Below are positions 1-13,193 of a stretch of DNA of 64,000 nt, piece by piece (position 1 is the first letter of the stretch; the number at the start of each line of letters is the position of its first letter). Source of the stretch: Rhynchonema sp. JSB1_4 (lineage: Eukaryota; Nematoda; Chromadorea; Monhysterida; Xyalidae); NCBI GenBank assembly GCA_030248065.1, contig JASAMV010004843.1, positions 1 through 64,000 of the forward strand, read 5' to 3'. The position numbers were made by a program, and so were the translations under genes. The notes below the pieces were generated by a model that saw nothing but the letters and a program-made list of their open reading frames with translations, searched no databases and was not told the DNA's origin.

Positions 1-2374
1 GAAAATTTAAATTAACAAAACAAGCCTGACATAAATGATGCGTTTTATTGGCAGGTTGCATGACAATTCAAGCCCATTTTGACAATAAACCGAATCAGAT
101 AATGCTTTATGCACACAGATGCAGTTCAAAGATAGCAAACCAGAGAGCACATGTGGACTCCAAACGTGTGTTTAGAACTAAGCATAGGGTATTCGGTACT
201 TGAGATAACAAAGTTCCGGAAGCATTAGCAGGTACCAAACAATACCCAACAGCTCCCATTCGTGGGCCACGAGAGACCAAAGTGCTGTTTTGGGCGCCAC
301 AGAAAACGTTCTCAGTTTTTCGCACTTTGTGTGTCACCAACCCACAAACACAATCATGCAGTGGGCCGGTTTGCAATTTGTTATGATTGTCACGATTTGA
401 TACCGTAATCTGAACGGAATGTGGTGGTGCCCGATTACCAATCAACAAGATACAGATGCAGAATCGGTTTCTCGTTTTTCTGTGAATGACATAATATACA
501 TCTAAAAGTTTGCCCGGATTTGTCAATGTGCAGGAACATCTGATTGTACCATCCATCAATCACAAGCTGCTATTTGTTTTACCAAAATTTGACGAATTCG
601 CTTTTTTGTTCTGCTTTTATGGTTCAAAATTGGTTCCTCCCCTTTTTTGAATCTTTCGCGTTTGTTCCGTGTATTTTGGCTTCGTACCCTCAAAATCTAT
701 TTAACGAGATAGAAACGTAAAGGTTTACGCTCTCGCAATCGGTGTGCTCAATGAATAAAAATACACAACTGGAACAGAAATGTTTCAGATCCTATGATCG
801 ACAGTATAACAAGGAACAAGAGCGAGCAGGTTGAAGCAAAGGGAAACGAAAAGCGAGCTTGCAGTGTGCTAAGTTCCAAACGGCCATATGGCCAAGTAGC
901 ACTTTACTTTCGGGCCGATCTTAGCATCAGGACGTTAAAAATTTGCGCGGAGCCGTAATTGTACGGTCACACACTGGCGTGCCGCGATGACGTGAACAAA
1001 CGTTGCCACGTCAGTTGTCACTAGAAACATACACAACAGGACGAAAGTCAAACACAAGTCGTGACTAATGGAGCGATTTCAGATGTCAAGAGTTCTTAAA
1101 AGCGTTCATGTGAATTCAGCTGGCAAAAGGGGGCGCGAACAACGAACACGAGCAAAATTATGCTACAGTTGTTTTCGGCGGCGCTGGAAAGAACACGGTG
1201 CGACGGGTCTGTTCCTGAAAACCTGAGCAAACAGTCAAGATATTACAAAAACACAAAAATACCTGCCTGCGCAAAGTCGATAAAATCTTTCATTTTGCAA
1301 TTTTTCTGAACAAAGGCAGTTTCAGTTGCGTTCTCCCTGAAATCAGTCTCTGAGCTTTGGGCATATCAATAATATTGGCTTCATTTTGTTTGGCCGCGCG
1401 CTGCATTTTTGAGGATGGCGTTTTCCGGAACCGAAACAATTGAAACATCACATAATGCATATATGTATAGTCCGTCCACCAGCTCATGGCACTTTGTGTT
1501 GCTGCTGGCTGGTTTGGTCCCTTCCTCCACGTTCTAATGAAAGAGAAATTGAGTGTGAGCGATTTTGCAAAAAACTTAAAAAATAATGTGTCGAAAACGA
1601 TTGAATTCAATCAAATTTAAAATTAAATTAAATTAAAATCAAATAAAACACGTCGATTTCATAAAAAAAAAAAATTTAGGGAGAAAAAATATTTTTTTAG
1701 AAGGAAGATCACCTCTAAAAAAAGGGGGGGGGGGGGGGAAGCAGGCGGGGGGGAAACAAAAAGACAAGGAGGGGGGGGGGCGCGGCTATAGCTCAGTGAT
1801 GCAAGTTCACGATAACTTCTCAATGGAGGTTCAAATGAGCCAACCATTGTTTCACAAAAATGAAATGACTAACTTTCGATGGATGACAGCACTTTTTCTC
1901 AAACTTTTTATTTCAGAAACACATGCACAGTCGTCTCTGGGGTGGTCCCGGAGTGAAATAGCGATAGGTGCTGCTCCTATGAGATGGAATAACGTGCCAA
2001 TAGTGTACTACGCCACATTTGGGGGGCCATCAGGAACCAAGGCCCTGACGTCAGCAATAGCATACGTTTACGACGATGCGTGTCTGGCTTATTTTGGCAA
2101 ACTTGACGCTTCTCGGATGGCTCGTTGACGGCAAATGAAAATGGTGCGTGAGACAACACAACTATACTCGTGCATGGGGGTGAAGGCTGCTTCGTTTGTG
2201 AATCCAAGCATGTGGAGATGACAGTCAGTAATGTATACCTAGCAGTTACCTAATCTTACATGTCGTGTCATATTGTCAAACTGCTAAAATTGGCACAAAC
2301 TTTGAGGTCTGGAAGCCTTGAGATCGTTGACACTCGAGCAAGACAGAAGCTTAGGTACGTACTGTATGTATGTA
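1..2374. other. No recognisable gene
   Basis: No ORF here resembles a known family and I found no convincing exon chain. The longest open frame (107-559, minus) has no visible domain. A purine-rich, low-complexity stretch at about 1660-1790 contains long A and G runs (a 16-G run near 1723). Confidence 0.5.
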
Positions 2375-2506
2375 CAGTACCGGGTGCAATTCTAGGCTGA
2401 AAGTTTTGCGCGTGCGCTGGCGTGCGCTGCCTATATGTATGTTTTAGCACTAAGAAGTCGCGTGCACGCGACTTCGACTTTCGGCCTAGAATTGCACCCG
2501 GAACTG
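2375..2506. mobile_element. Short mariner-type MITE with TA flanks
   Basis: A 132-bp element bounded by inverted repeats of about 30 bp: CAGTACCGGGTGCAATTCTA at the left and its complement, with one or two mismatches, at the right. The flanking dinucleotide on both sides is TA (2373-2374 and 2507-2508), the target duplication expected of Tc1/mariner elements, whose ends often begin CAGT. The interior has no coding capacity. It contains a second small palindrome (GTCGCGTGCACGCGAC, about 2458-2473). Confidence 0.7.
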
Positions 2507-5500
2507 TATGTGTGGTGCTTTTGCTTGCGCAGTCAAGCTATGGCGGCAAGTTCGAAAATTTCTGGTGTTGCTCTTTTCTTGTGCGGTGTCTTGTGCTTCA
2601 ATTGAAACAAAAGCAAAATATTGGGGACTCTTTAGTGTTTGCCAGACCAACTAAATGACTGATCTCAGATCCGCAAAAGCTCATTTTCAGTTGGTGAGAA
2701 CATGAAATCTACAATGCTTGACAACAGGGACCCAAGAATTTACGAGCGTTTGATGGAAGAAAAGCAAAAATAGGACAGTGCCCGAGTGCGCGGACGGTGG
2801 ACGTGTGACAAAATAATTGACATGACACCCAGAAACGGATATCAGCAGAGACGCTCTGAGCTTGAAATCATAAACGTGAACAGAAATAAAAAAAACACTT
2901 TTTGTCTGAAAGTTCTCTGGATTGCGGTTGTGAACCCAGCCGGGTTCCTGACGTTGAATACAGTATCCTACCGTGAGGTACAGTAGGGTATGGGCACCTA
3001 ATTTGCTGGGCTGTTGGTTGAGTACAGGGACGTTTGCTGTGCACCTGAACTTGCGGGTACGTGCTGAGGTTCTCGCGTTTCGGGTTTGGCACAGACTAGA
3101 CCAAATGAAGGACCATAAAGGTAAGCAGGGATAATACCTAACGGGGAGTTCGTTCGAATTTTTAGGAAAGTGGGGCATCCAGACCATAGACCATAAATTT
3201 AGGCAATATTTATAACAGGTTCGTCGACAATTAAGAATACCTGAAACACAACAACAATGATGAAGCTATATAAACATAATAGGAGAGAAATCATGAAATA
3301 AGGTACCAATAATCTATTTGGGGCGATGAGCGGGGCGGTACGCGAGCCTTTGTGGCTCCAGCAGTGACAAATTGACCAGAAAAAAGTACAATGCAATGCG
3401 CCACAAGCACGTTTGCCGTATTAATTGCATCTCGTCTCACACCAGCAGCCAAGTAGCCAAATGTCGTGCTGCTTTTGGCTATATTAGGTACGTACTGTAC
3501 CATAACACCAGAAAACAACGTGTTTCCCGGTGTGTTGGGGTCAGTGTCGTCAACGCCTGACTCGATGAAATTCACGAGACCAAAACTGCGGGCTTGCAGA
3601 GATTTGGTCCAAGTGATGCAACAAAACCCAATGACGGCAAAGTGATTGACCCGCTTGCATGTATACGTACTCACCACATGTTCACGCTCACAGTGGACCC
3701 AACTTAGTGGACTTGCTTGAATGGACTACATACTTCTCATCAGTCATCTGGAATGAGTGATATCACTTGGCGCAGCTACCTGATGTCAGTTGGCGTATCC
3801 AAATTTTTCCCGTTTGCTTCCAAACATCTGCATGGCAGATCGCCAGTCGTCAAAACGCCGATCAGAATTTCGACGTACAGTGTATGTACCAGCACTCAGC
3901 ATTTTGTCACATAAAAATTGCTTTTTTCATCTCACTTGTTCTGAGCTACAAATTCTGCTCTGGCTGTGATAATTCTCTTTTTGGTAGCGAGAGGTACAAA
4001 CATTGTCAAATCCAAAACAAAAACCCCCAGTTCGAATCGGAAGGTGTGGTTTTATTGGAGCGCAACGTTTTCATAGGCATGCAATTCTCGCCACGAAAAG
4101 AATTCGGTGGAACACACGCACAGTGTTGTGAAACATCGATACACATACAACAGCACCCTGTCCCTTGATAAAGTCACCGCAAATACAAGAAACAAAAAAT
4201 ATGAACATATAAGCATCACAAGGTATAAAAAGTAAACCTAAAATTTTTATCACAATTTAGCATTTATAACAATTTTTGCAAGTTAAAAAATCGACCACAA
4301 AGGCATAACAAACTGGAAACTAAACAGGACACTAGGCATTTGTAAAAGCATTTGGGGACTACAAATTTGGGGAATCTACACAGGGAGTAAACATTGACTA
4401 AAGACCAAAGGGCTATAAATTTATTTAAAAAAATGCTACTATACAACAATACATTGAAAACTGTCACTTGTTTTTAAGAGAGATTGACTTTGTACAAACC
4501 GAACGTGTACCAGAGCGGGAGCACGTTGCGGTCTTTTCCGGGTTGGGTGCACGTGTCTGTCTCGTCAGAGTTCAACATATACAAATACAAAAAAAACAAA
4601 AACGTGCGATCAATATATACAAACATAAGACGAGCAAAAGCGCGCGAATGACATTCAGGGCTATGAGAAAAGGGCATAATCGAAACGTAATGTAATAGGA
4701 ACCTAAAAATTTTTTATGTTTTAGTCTCTTTGTGAAAAACAACAAAGTAGAATTTCATAATTCAAACACAAGATTTTTCAATATTTTAAAGTTGAAGGCG
4801 CACGCAATATACTCTGGCAGTGGTCGAGCATGTTGAGAGTGTAAATCTTCAAATTTTTTTACACAAAATAAAACCTGGATGTGCCTCATTGTTACCTAGG
4901 ATATTTTATATTCATTACAATAAAACAGAAATATTATAAACAATCTACGAAGCGTAAGAATTAATATTTCTGTACAAATACACCGGGTGCGTCACTCAAG
5001 AAGAAATTTTGCAAAAATGTATGGCGTTTTGCAAAGTTGAGAGCGTTTAGATTTCGGGGACAATAAAGACAATAAAATAAAGTGTTGACTACGAGATAGA
5101 TTTATAGTTTGAGGGGTTCCCCATGGCCCACGCTCACAAGGACCGACCCCCCAGCTGTACACGTGTAGTACGTACAATCGCTTGCAGGCGGGCTGGCGGG
5201 ATATCAATGGAAAGACGAGGGTGGGTGCTGAAAGTATGGAATGCGGGTTTAAAACGAACGTGATTATAATAATATGTAATTCTGATCTTTTTAACTGTAT
5301 TTTGGAAGTTTATGTATACGTTCTTCATCTCTGATTGCTCTCAAAACCTCGGTTATGGCTTAGGCCTTACAGCACAAGGCTTATGCTTGGGCTTCCAACC
5401 AACCGTGTGTAGTCGATGTTTCACATACTGCGAATGTGTTTCACCAAATACCGTCGACGGCCAAATATCGTATGCCAAATGCAAAGTTGCGAGCAGACAC

Positions 5501-7324
5501 TCTGTTGCATGATTGGGTGGAGGGTTGCACTGTTGTCATCGGGTAGCCGGGCGGGGATGGAGGGTGGGTGAGGGTGAGGGTGAGCAGCCGCCCACGTGTG
5601 GTGCCGAGCACGCTACATGATGATGGTGTACTGAAACATTGGGGCAGAAGGTTATGTGAATGAATACTGTACATATATGTGAAGCAGAATTTGTTGTTTA
5701 AACTTCAAATCACGAAACAAAAACATATGAAAAATGAACAAATTTTGTGAGATAACAGTAGAGTTTGATGAATTCCAAATGCACATCATACGAATTCTTA
5801 CAGCACCTATTTTTATTCAAAGGGCGAGTCGCTTTGGAATTTCGATAGTGAACACATGTTGCGCTTCATGTGTTGATACTAACATTGGAATGCGACGGCA
5901 CACGCCCTAGTCTAATGTGGACTCCGTTAGCCGTAGCCGGCTCAGTTTAGATAAAATAGCACAAATTAAACGAATGAACCAATACAGAAGAGCACACATG
6001 ATGTGACCTGAAGCGTGGTCAAACGAGATTGCGGATTAGCAGAGCACTTGGCTACAAAAAGAAGCCACCGAATCCATGTCCTTGCAGTGGAATGCTGCAA
6101 TTTCGTAAATCTAAAGCTGAGATGAACCTGACCAGTGCAGAAAAGCTATCAAGGACTGTGAGTTGTGTGTGACTGTGAGAACCAAGACAGACAATTTTAT
6201 TACACCCGGTTACGTGGCAGGCACCCAGACATGTCTGGTGGTCAGCTGAGTGACCAATCGCTGCATGAAGGCTGGGGTTATATAACGGTCCAACTGAGGT
6301 TTCTGGTGACAGTACATACTGCACCGAACTACACTATACGCGTAAAGGGTTCGAAACGCAGACCTCAAAAGTTGTGTGGCAGCCCATAAACGAGACCAGA
6401 CGGCGGGCAAAAATGTCCCTCAAGCACGCACCAGATGATTGGGATCCACAGTGGATCAAAAGATGGAGCGATATGTCAGTGGTACCCAACCATCAGTGCA
6501 TGTCTGGAGGCAGCGCCCTGCCAGACAGCTGTACGAGTGACCACGTGGAGTTTGCGCTTTCGAAATTTGTATATTAGTGCAGTCCGCATAAGTAAACGAG
6601 TGATTTGGTCCCTCAGTTCTGCAGTTAGGGCTTCGTGAAACATCTGTGTCATCCCGTAGCTCGTATGCATGGCTTTACCCCGAAGCTTAGCTCAACGCCT
6701 TACATACGCAGTACTAATACTCAGAACTCACAACGTGATCGATAGAGTCTAACGCTAGCTGACCAGCTGACTACGATGGCTAGTACTGCCCCAGCCACTA
6801 TGGTATACGAGTACTAAAACTAGGGAGCGCTGCAGTTACGCATGGCTTGCCCATAAGCCACGGCAATGTGTTAGCAGCAAGCAGCCAGCTGGCGGTCTTC
6901 TATGGCTCTCCATCTATGCCCCGTATGTACGTAATGTATGTATGTATATGAGTGACCACACAGCTGTAAGTCTAAACTAAAGTTGGGTACACCCAATTCA
7001 GTCTCTGGTCTACTGGGGTTCGAAATGTGAAACAATAGCAAAGGGACTGAATAACCGAATAATCACTCAGAACCCTGACGCACATATACAATGACCTTAT
7101 AGTGGTACTACATCGTGTCCTGCCATATGGGTGTCTCATGGAGCACTGTCTAGACAGAGGAAAGAGCCAACGAGAACGAACGCTTCACAGCTGATGCACA
7201 GACCGGACTGGGATTGGTGGTCGGGTGCACTTAGTGCTCGAGCCCCACTATATGGAAACAGGTCGGAACCGGTAACTCAATGCACACTCGTGATTGGATT
7301 GCAACCGAGATGTACTAAAGAGCA
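2507..7324. other. No recognisable gene
   Basis: I see no domain-bearing ORF or exon chain. The 166-codon minus frame at 2687-3187 is not recognised. Recurrent TACGTACTGTA-type strings (near 3486) and single copies of the dispersed motifs GAAACATC (4130) and ATTAGTGC (6573) are present. Confidence 0.5.
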
Positions 7325-7570
7325 ACAGTGGCGTAGCAGAAGGGGTACCTGCCCTCAGCCGCTCAGGGGTAGTTTACCCCCTCCAAGAAGTCCCTCGAAG
7401 GAAAAAGGACCCCCTAAATCGCAAGATTTTTACTCTCAAACACTGCAAATGTCAAAAAATCTCGCGCTTGGCGCGTCAAACACACGCGTTTTCATTGTCT
7501 TATGGTGGTTCCGTGACAACAAGAGGAAACATTTTCTTGCGCTACGCGCGCTTCTGCTGATTTGACTGAA
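7325..7570. mobile_element. Probable decayed hAT-type element, left end only
   Basis: The sequence starts with CAGTGGCGTAGC followed by a GGGGTACC block and C-rich runs. It has CG-rich palindromic cores (CGCGCTTGGCGCG near 7470 and GCGCTACGCGCGC near 7541), the layout of the MITEs at 37-48 kb. No matching right terminus or 8-bp duplication was found, so the right boundary is arbitrary and the assignment rests on similarity of design. Confidence 0.35.
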
Positions 7571-10112
7571 ACATGATTAGGCATCGAATTTCGAACGACC
7601 ACTGGATAGAATGACTTTTGTCCAGACTCTGTTGAGATTCAGATTTGGGACTAGCGATAAGAGTATGCCAGCTCTGTTGAGCTCATTGCTGAAGGAATTC
7701 CAGCTGCAAAGTCCAACTTCACGATCGCGAACGCACCATGCGTAGCAGACTGCAAGTGCTAATTAGTGCGTGTGCAAGCCTACTGTAGGTATGACTACGA
7801 TGAATGATAAAAAAATCGGAAGGCAATTGATGGCAGAAATTATTTTAACTGTATATCCAGTTTGAGGGAGACGCACATTGAACGAGTTTTTTTTTTGCAG
7901 TCCCATTTTTTTCACTGTCAATAGTCAGACAAAGCATCTAAAAATCCACTCACCTCACGGTACGGTATTACGGTGTTTGTATCGATATCCCCAATAAATC
8001 GGGCCACAAAAGGTCGATGTTATTCTGCTCCGTTGTGCGACGTAAAAAAACGCCGCGCTAAATCGATAGCACACACACACACACAGACGACGACTGACTG
8101 TGTGCGCGGCTAGCGGCAACCGACAGACTGCACCATTCGGCCACTGCAACAACTCGTGTACACACACACTGTGCTAGTCTGGCTGGGTGATGTTTCACAG
8201 CAGGGTACACAGATGAAAGTGATGTGTGATGAACTTGTATAACGGTGCGTTAGTACCGTAAAATCCGGCTTTTTACCCCTAAGCGCGCATACCCGACAAA
8301 GTGTACCAACTGCTTTGCAGGTCACGAGCTACATGAATACCCATCTTTCAGCTGCGCAATATTACCGCATGTACATGCACAGGCAGCACTACAGCCAGCC
8401 AGCCCGCACACACATTGAGCAAAGGTCTGTACTTCGTGTGTGTGTGTGTGCTGTGCTCGCTCGCTGCCTGGCTGGGTTGTGATAAATTTTTTTCTAAACA
8501 TTTTACTGCCTGGGCTCAGCCGGCGGTTACAGCTGTGCTGTATGTACATGTCCTATAGGTAATGTTAGGTATACGTGCAATTTCAGACAGTGCCCTGAAC
8601 ATATCGTGGCAAGAACACCATACAGTATATACATATACCGCACACAGTGCACAAAACAAACCACCAGATGTTAACACAAATTGATGGGTACACATCACTT
8701 GACGAAACATTACAGCGAAGCAGCGGACCCAAAATCTTGCTTTGGTCACAGTCGAATCTCAACCAGCGCAGGGGTTAGCAGTATTTGCATATATTTTAAT
8801 TCGCCAGCGCTGCTTTTGTGATTGTTGGGTCCTGTCTTTTGTATTCCTGTTGAGCTCTGTTCACAGGGGTGAACCCACTAACAAGCCAAACGATGTTTGG
8901 ACACGTGTATTTTTGACGCTTGACTTTTCGACCTTGGGTGATATGCTGTACCGACCGTGTGCGCTCGTGGACAGAAACACACCGCTGAACACAAATTGTG
9001 AATGAGAACTGTGAATTCTCGGTTTGTTCCTGCTCAACTGTGAGACAAAATATACATACCATTCTCTGTCCGTTTTTTGGTTATTTTACATGTCAGGTTG
9101 GAAAGTGAAGCGCGTGTTCTTGCTGAACTTCAATGCTGCTTAAATTGTACGCGCTTCTCATTTTATTACTGTTCGATGAAATTACGCTGGTAGAATCCAG
9201 ATTTTTTATGAAAATCATCTCACATTTGATTTTTAAATTTTTATCTAAAATATGATTTTCATACTTTTTGCACAAAACGTGTTATAAATCAATCAGCTAG
9301 AACTCTGCTGTATATGTACACATGGATAAATAGTCAGAATCTGAATACATGCAGGCAAAAAAGTTTGCTGTAAAGTTATAATAACAATAATAAATCGTAT
9401 CAGGATACACACACATGTATAGTAAATCAATAATTTCGTTCAAATAAAACAAAACACATATCATTTGATAGTCTTCCGTAAAACTGCGCCAACGATTATT
9501 AGGAAATGTAAAAAATGTCCTGATTTTTTATGAATACAATTCTCGTTGATGGGACTAGAAAAAATGACTCTCAAAGGAAAACTTATAACGAGGCAGCACG
9601 TTGATTTCTGTGGTGCACTGGTTTCGTTGTTTTATTCGCAAAAAAGAGTATTTATTGAAACAAAATTTCAAACAGTGCAAACATCATTAAGATCGAGGAA
9701 ATGGTTGTGGCAAAAGCACAAAGAAAATCTCATCTCGGAAGCTTCGACTCAACACGGCAATGAGTGTGCTATACTTTAGTTGTACATGAAACATCATCGA
9801 GAAAGCAGCACCCAGCGTGTGGGCGTGCGTTTATATTCGTTGTACATGGAAAGGGTACAATTTGCAGGTCAACGCCGCTCGGATCGGTGACTGTGCTCTG
9901 TGAAACATCAGCCAGCTGGTTTAGCGAGTGTGCTTGCAATCAGACCAGGAAGGCTGAGTAGTGCACAACTACGGTGAGTTTGATCGCATTTAGCCGAAAG
10001 CTTGATCTACAACATTCGTGACCACTGATGTTTCACACAGACGTGCATTGAGAGTAAACATTGTGACTGGCGCCCTGTAGACAAAAAAACTAATATTTTA
10101 CATGACCGTCTG
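7571..10112. other. No recognisable gene; microsatellites
   Basis: Non-coding as far as I can tell. Short CA/GT microsatellites occur at about 8071-8084 and 8438-8449. Several copies of the 10-mer TGATGTTTCA or its complement lie here (8188, 9790, 9902, 10026), two of them facing each other 130 bp apart. Confidence 0.5.
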
Positions 10113-13100
10113 TCATACAAACGCCTCCAACTGTCTGTCCCTAATCGCATTGCATTTAACAGCCGTGTGTGTCGTGTTTAGTGGTCCATTTAGTTCAATT
10201 AGTGTGTTGCCATCCAAGAGAGCGGCATCGTCCGACACTCCATCTGCATCAACGTCGCTGTCGTGCGTGGCAGTGGGCACACACGCTGTTGTGCCGTCAC
10301 TGCCATTCACCAGCATGGTTGATGCACCACCTGTGTGTGTGTGTGTTACATTAGGAGGGTGAAACAACAGTTGGATAGCTGTAAAAGAGCGGGGCTAACA
10401 AAGTAGAGCGTAAGGGCTGGAACAAATAAGTCAGATTTAGATATTTCAGATGTGGTGCAGTTGCTGGTTACTTGAATAATTCGGCCCGCAGGCGGTTAGG
10501 ACAGAAGCACCTCGTATTTATGGTATCATGCCCATCAGTTTTATGCCCCGAAACCTTTCAAGTCCCACTCATTTCCGACCCTGTTCATTCAGGCGTTGTC
10601 AGTCTTGACCGAATATCTGCCCCAAAACTGCCCCGTTGAGCAATAGAGAGAACATCTGCTCGATATCACATGGCTTGAACAGGTGCACCAGGTGCTCGTC
10701 AGCACCACAAACTCGACAAAGCCCAGCCCGTTCAAAAAAGCTGACCTTGATTAGCGCCATCAGCATTATTATTCGTTGGTGCCTGTCCCGTGTCTGTCAT
10801 CTCAGCCACCCCGGCACACCTGCCCACACACAGGCCCTCGGCTATGACCCGACGCATCTGACTGTTGTTGAACCAATAGATTGGCAAACGGAGTGCGCAC
10901 GCGAGAATTGTCAGCAACGATACCAAATCAGCGAGTTTCTCATAAACGGTGTACATGTCACCCATGAAAAGGGTCGGGTCCGTGTATTCGACCATTGTGA
11001 CCCCAACGTCGACTATGTTGGCCATCAGATAGCAGCATACGACTAGCACCAGCACTCGGGTTGCCTCGCGCACTTTGCGCTGAAACATTGATATTGGAAG
11101 GTTGACATTGGGTGCGACTGGCAATGATTGACTGAGTTGGTATTGCGGTCCAATTATATTCTCATGAGACTCCTGCTGAACCTGACTTTGCTCTTCCGCG
11201 GAAACAACGTTGATTCTGATCAAGGCAGCTGACAACTGACAAGCGTCTCATGACAGTACGGTTGGACTATGGAACTGCAGAACGGTCAAAAGAGCACTAT
11301 GCCGAAGGGCGTGCCACAGTGATGGTTGCAATCTGATCAACACAGCGTGTAAATCAATAATAAAACTAAAAATATAAATATTTTCGTGCGAAAATGTGCT
11401 CTGGCAACCAGAACTTCAGGATGTGCACTATGTGTTGTGCCTCACACAGTTTTCGAGGGGCATCAACCAATCAAACATACGTAAGTACGGTATGCATTCC
11501 AGGCGGTTATGAAACTGCTGACCGAAGGCACTCCCAGCATCATACGAGGCAGAGAATTCGGCTGTGATGGTGGGTTGCGATGGAACACAAAACAACGGTC
11601 GTTTGGGTTTACTAGGTTTGGAAGAAAGCACACCATGAATGTATCTGATATCTAGACCAGGTTTTAGTCCCCCAATTCATTACAACGAAAAGCAGGGAAA
11701 GGGAAAGGCATACGAAAGATTCGGAAGTAGAAAATAGACAGGTACATTAAGCAGCTAAGCACATGCTTTCATGCAGACGTAGTAGAATACAAAACATCAA
11801 TAGGCGATAAATTAAAGAAGGTTTAAAATCAGAGTTGACCTGGGAACATTATGCACCTAACCTTTCTGTTCTTGTCCACCTGTGCATTGGCGCCCTCGGC
11901 ATTGTCATTATTATCACTCCTCATCTGTCGTTGCATTGCGATCACAATGCGAGTGTTCAACAGCAGCAGAATGGTGAACGGCACGAAACGACTGAATATG
12001 TTGCGGAAGTAGAATCTGAACACGGTGTTGTACCAGTACTTGTAGTGCGTGATCAGACGTTCGCTCGAGTTCGCGAACTTGACCAGTGCCGTTTGGTCGG
12101 GCATATACTCGGTGCGCGGGTCATCCAGGCACGATGCCGGGTAGCCGATCAAGGGCGAGAGTGAGTCCTGAAAATACGGTACTGTAGTGCATGTCAAACT
12201 GGATGTTTAGATCGAAGCGATTGTCGATCTTGTTGACAACCAAGTTGTTTCAGCCAAGATTCTTGTGGCGAGGGGCCAGTCGTTATTACTATGTAGTGTC
12301 CTATGTATATGACCGACGCAACAGTTCTTCCCTGACTGTAAAATAAGAACTTTTAGATATGTGTACATATGTAGGTCGATTGCGCCGGAGACTTCAGAGG
12401 ATTGATTCTTGATAGCGTCGGGCGTGCGGTCGCGAGAAATGGACATGATAACAGTGATGGTTGTGTTTAGGTCTACACTTGCATTGTTCACTTTAATTGG
12501 AAATACCAAAAACAAAGCCCAACATCGTAGATCGTATACCTTGGTCTCGAGTATCATAGATCCCTTGAGCATGACGGCCCACACAAAACAGCCGAGCGCC
12601 AATTTGCCGCGATGATTTTTCACCTTATCCAACAGCTGCGACCTGACCGTGATTAGATATCGCTCAAAGGTGGCGACCACAAGCAGATATGCACTGGTTG
12701 ACATGGCTATATGACATGCGGTCAGCATCCACGTAAAGTTCTTCACCCAGAATGTCCAGAGAAACACGTTCTCCATGAAGAATTTCATAACGTCGACCGA
12801 TATCAGCGGAATGTAGAAAGCTGACACGAAAATGTCCGAGAACGCGAGGAAGACCAGATAGACGAAGTTTGTCTGTCGATTTTCTTGTTTGACGACGAGA
12901 GCGTAGAACAAGAGAATGTTCTCGAGCGTGGACACAACGGCGATGGTCGGTCCGATCACAGCCACCATCCAGAACCGCATTTGATCCGGTTTGGTGCTGA
13001 CAATGCCGCATGTGTCAACCATGGCTGTTGCTGATGGGGTTAGGTTGGATGTTGAAACATTTTGTTGCAGAATGCTTAGATCGGTCATAGTGGTTGGATT

Positions 13101-13193
13101 CGCTTGACTGAATGTGTTCTGAAACATACTATTGTACGCGTGTAGGTGAAAAGTCATCAGCGCAAAACGTAAAAAACAAATCCGGTCCAGCAA
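10113..13193 (-). CDS. Class A GPCR, FMRFamide/neuropeptide receptor-like
   Basis: I assemble four exons on the minus strand: 12540-13193, 11862-12167, 10746-11079 and 10113-10330 (phases 0, 0, 1), giving about 503 residues. Exon 1 encodes an N-terminal region with N-glycosylation sequons (NVS, NLT), TM1-TM4 and an E-R-Y motif after TM3 (FERYL). Exon 2 encodes extracellular loop 2 and TM5 (FTILLLLNTRIVIAMQRQ). Exon 3 encodes TM6 and TM7, and exon 4 a long acidic, Ser/Thr-rich cytoplasmic tail. TM7 ends in LRLPIYWF instead of the usual NPxxY. Such receptors act at the plasma membrane through G proteins. The overall look is closest to invertebrate FMRFamide receptor-like proteins; the ligand is unknown. 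Start choice is uncertain because three other in-frame ATGs follow within 35 codons. A longer exon 3 start is also possible. Confidence 0.82.

Noticed and set aside
1786..1845. tRNA-like sequence (TAGCTCAGTG followed by GGTTCAAAT)
   Set aside because: A-box- and B-box-like strings are present, but the acceptor and anticodon stems do not pair. At best it is a decayed tRNA-derived repeat.
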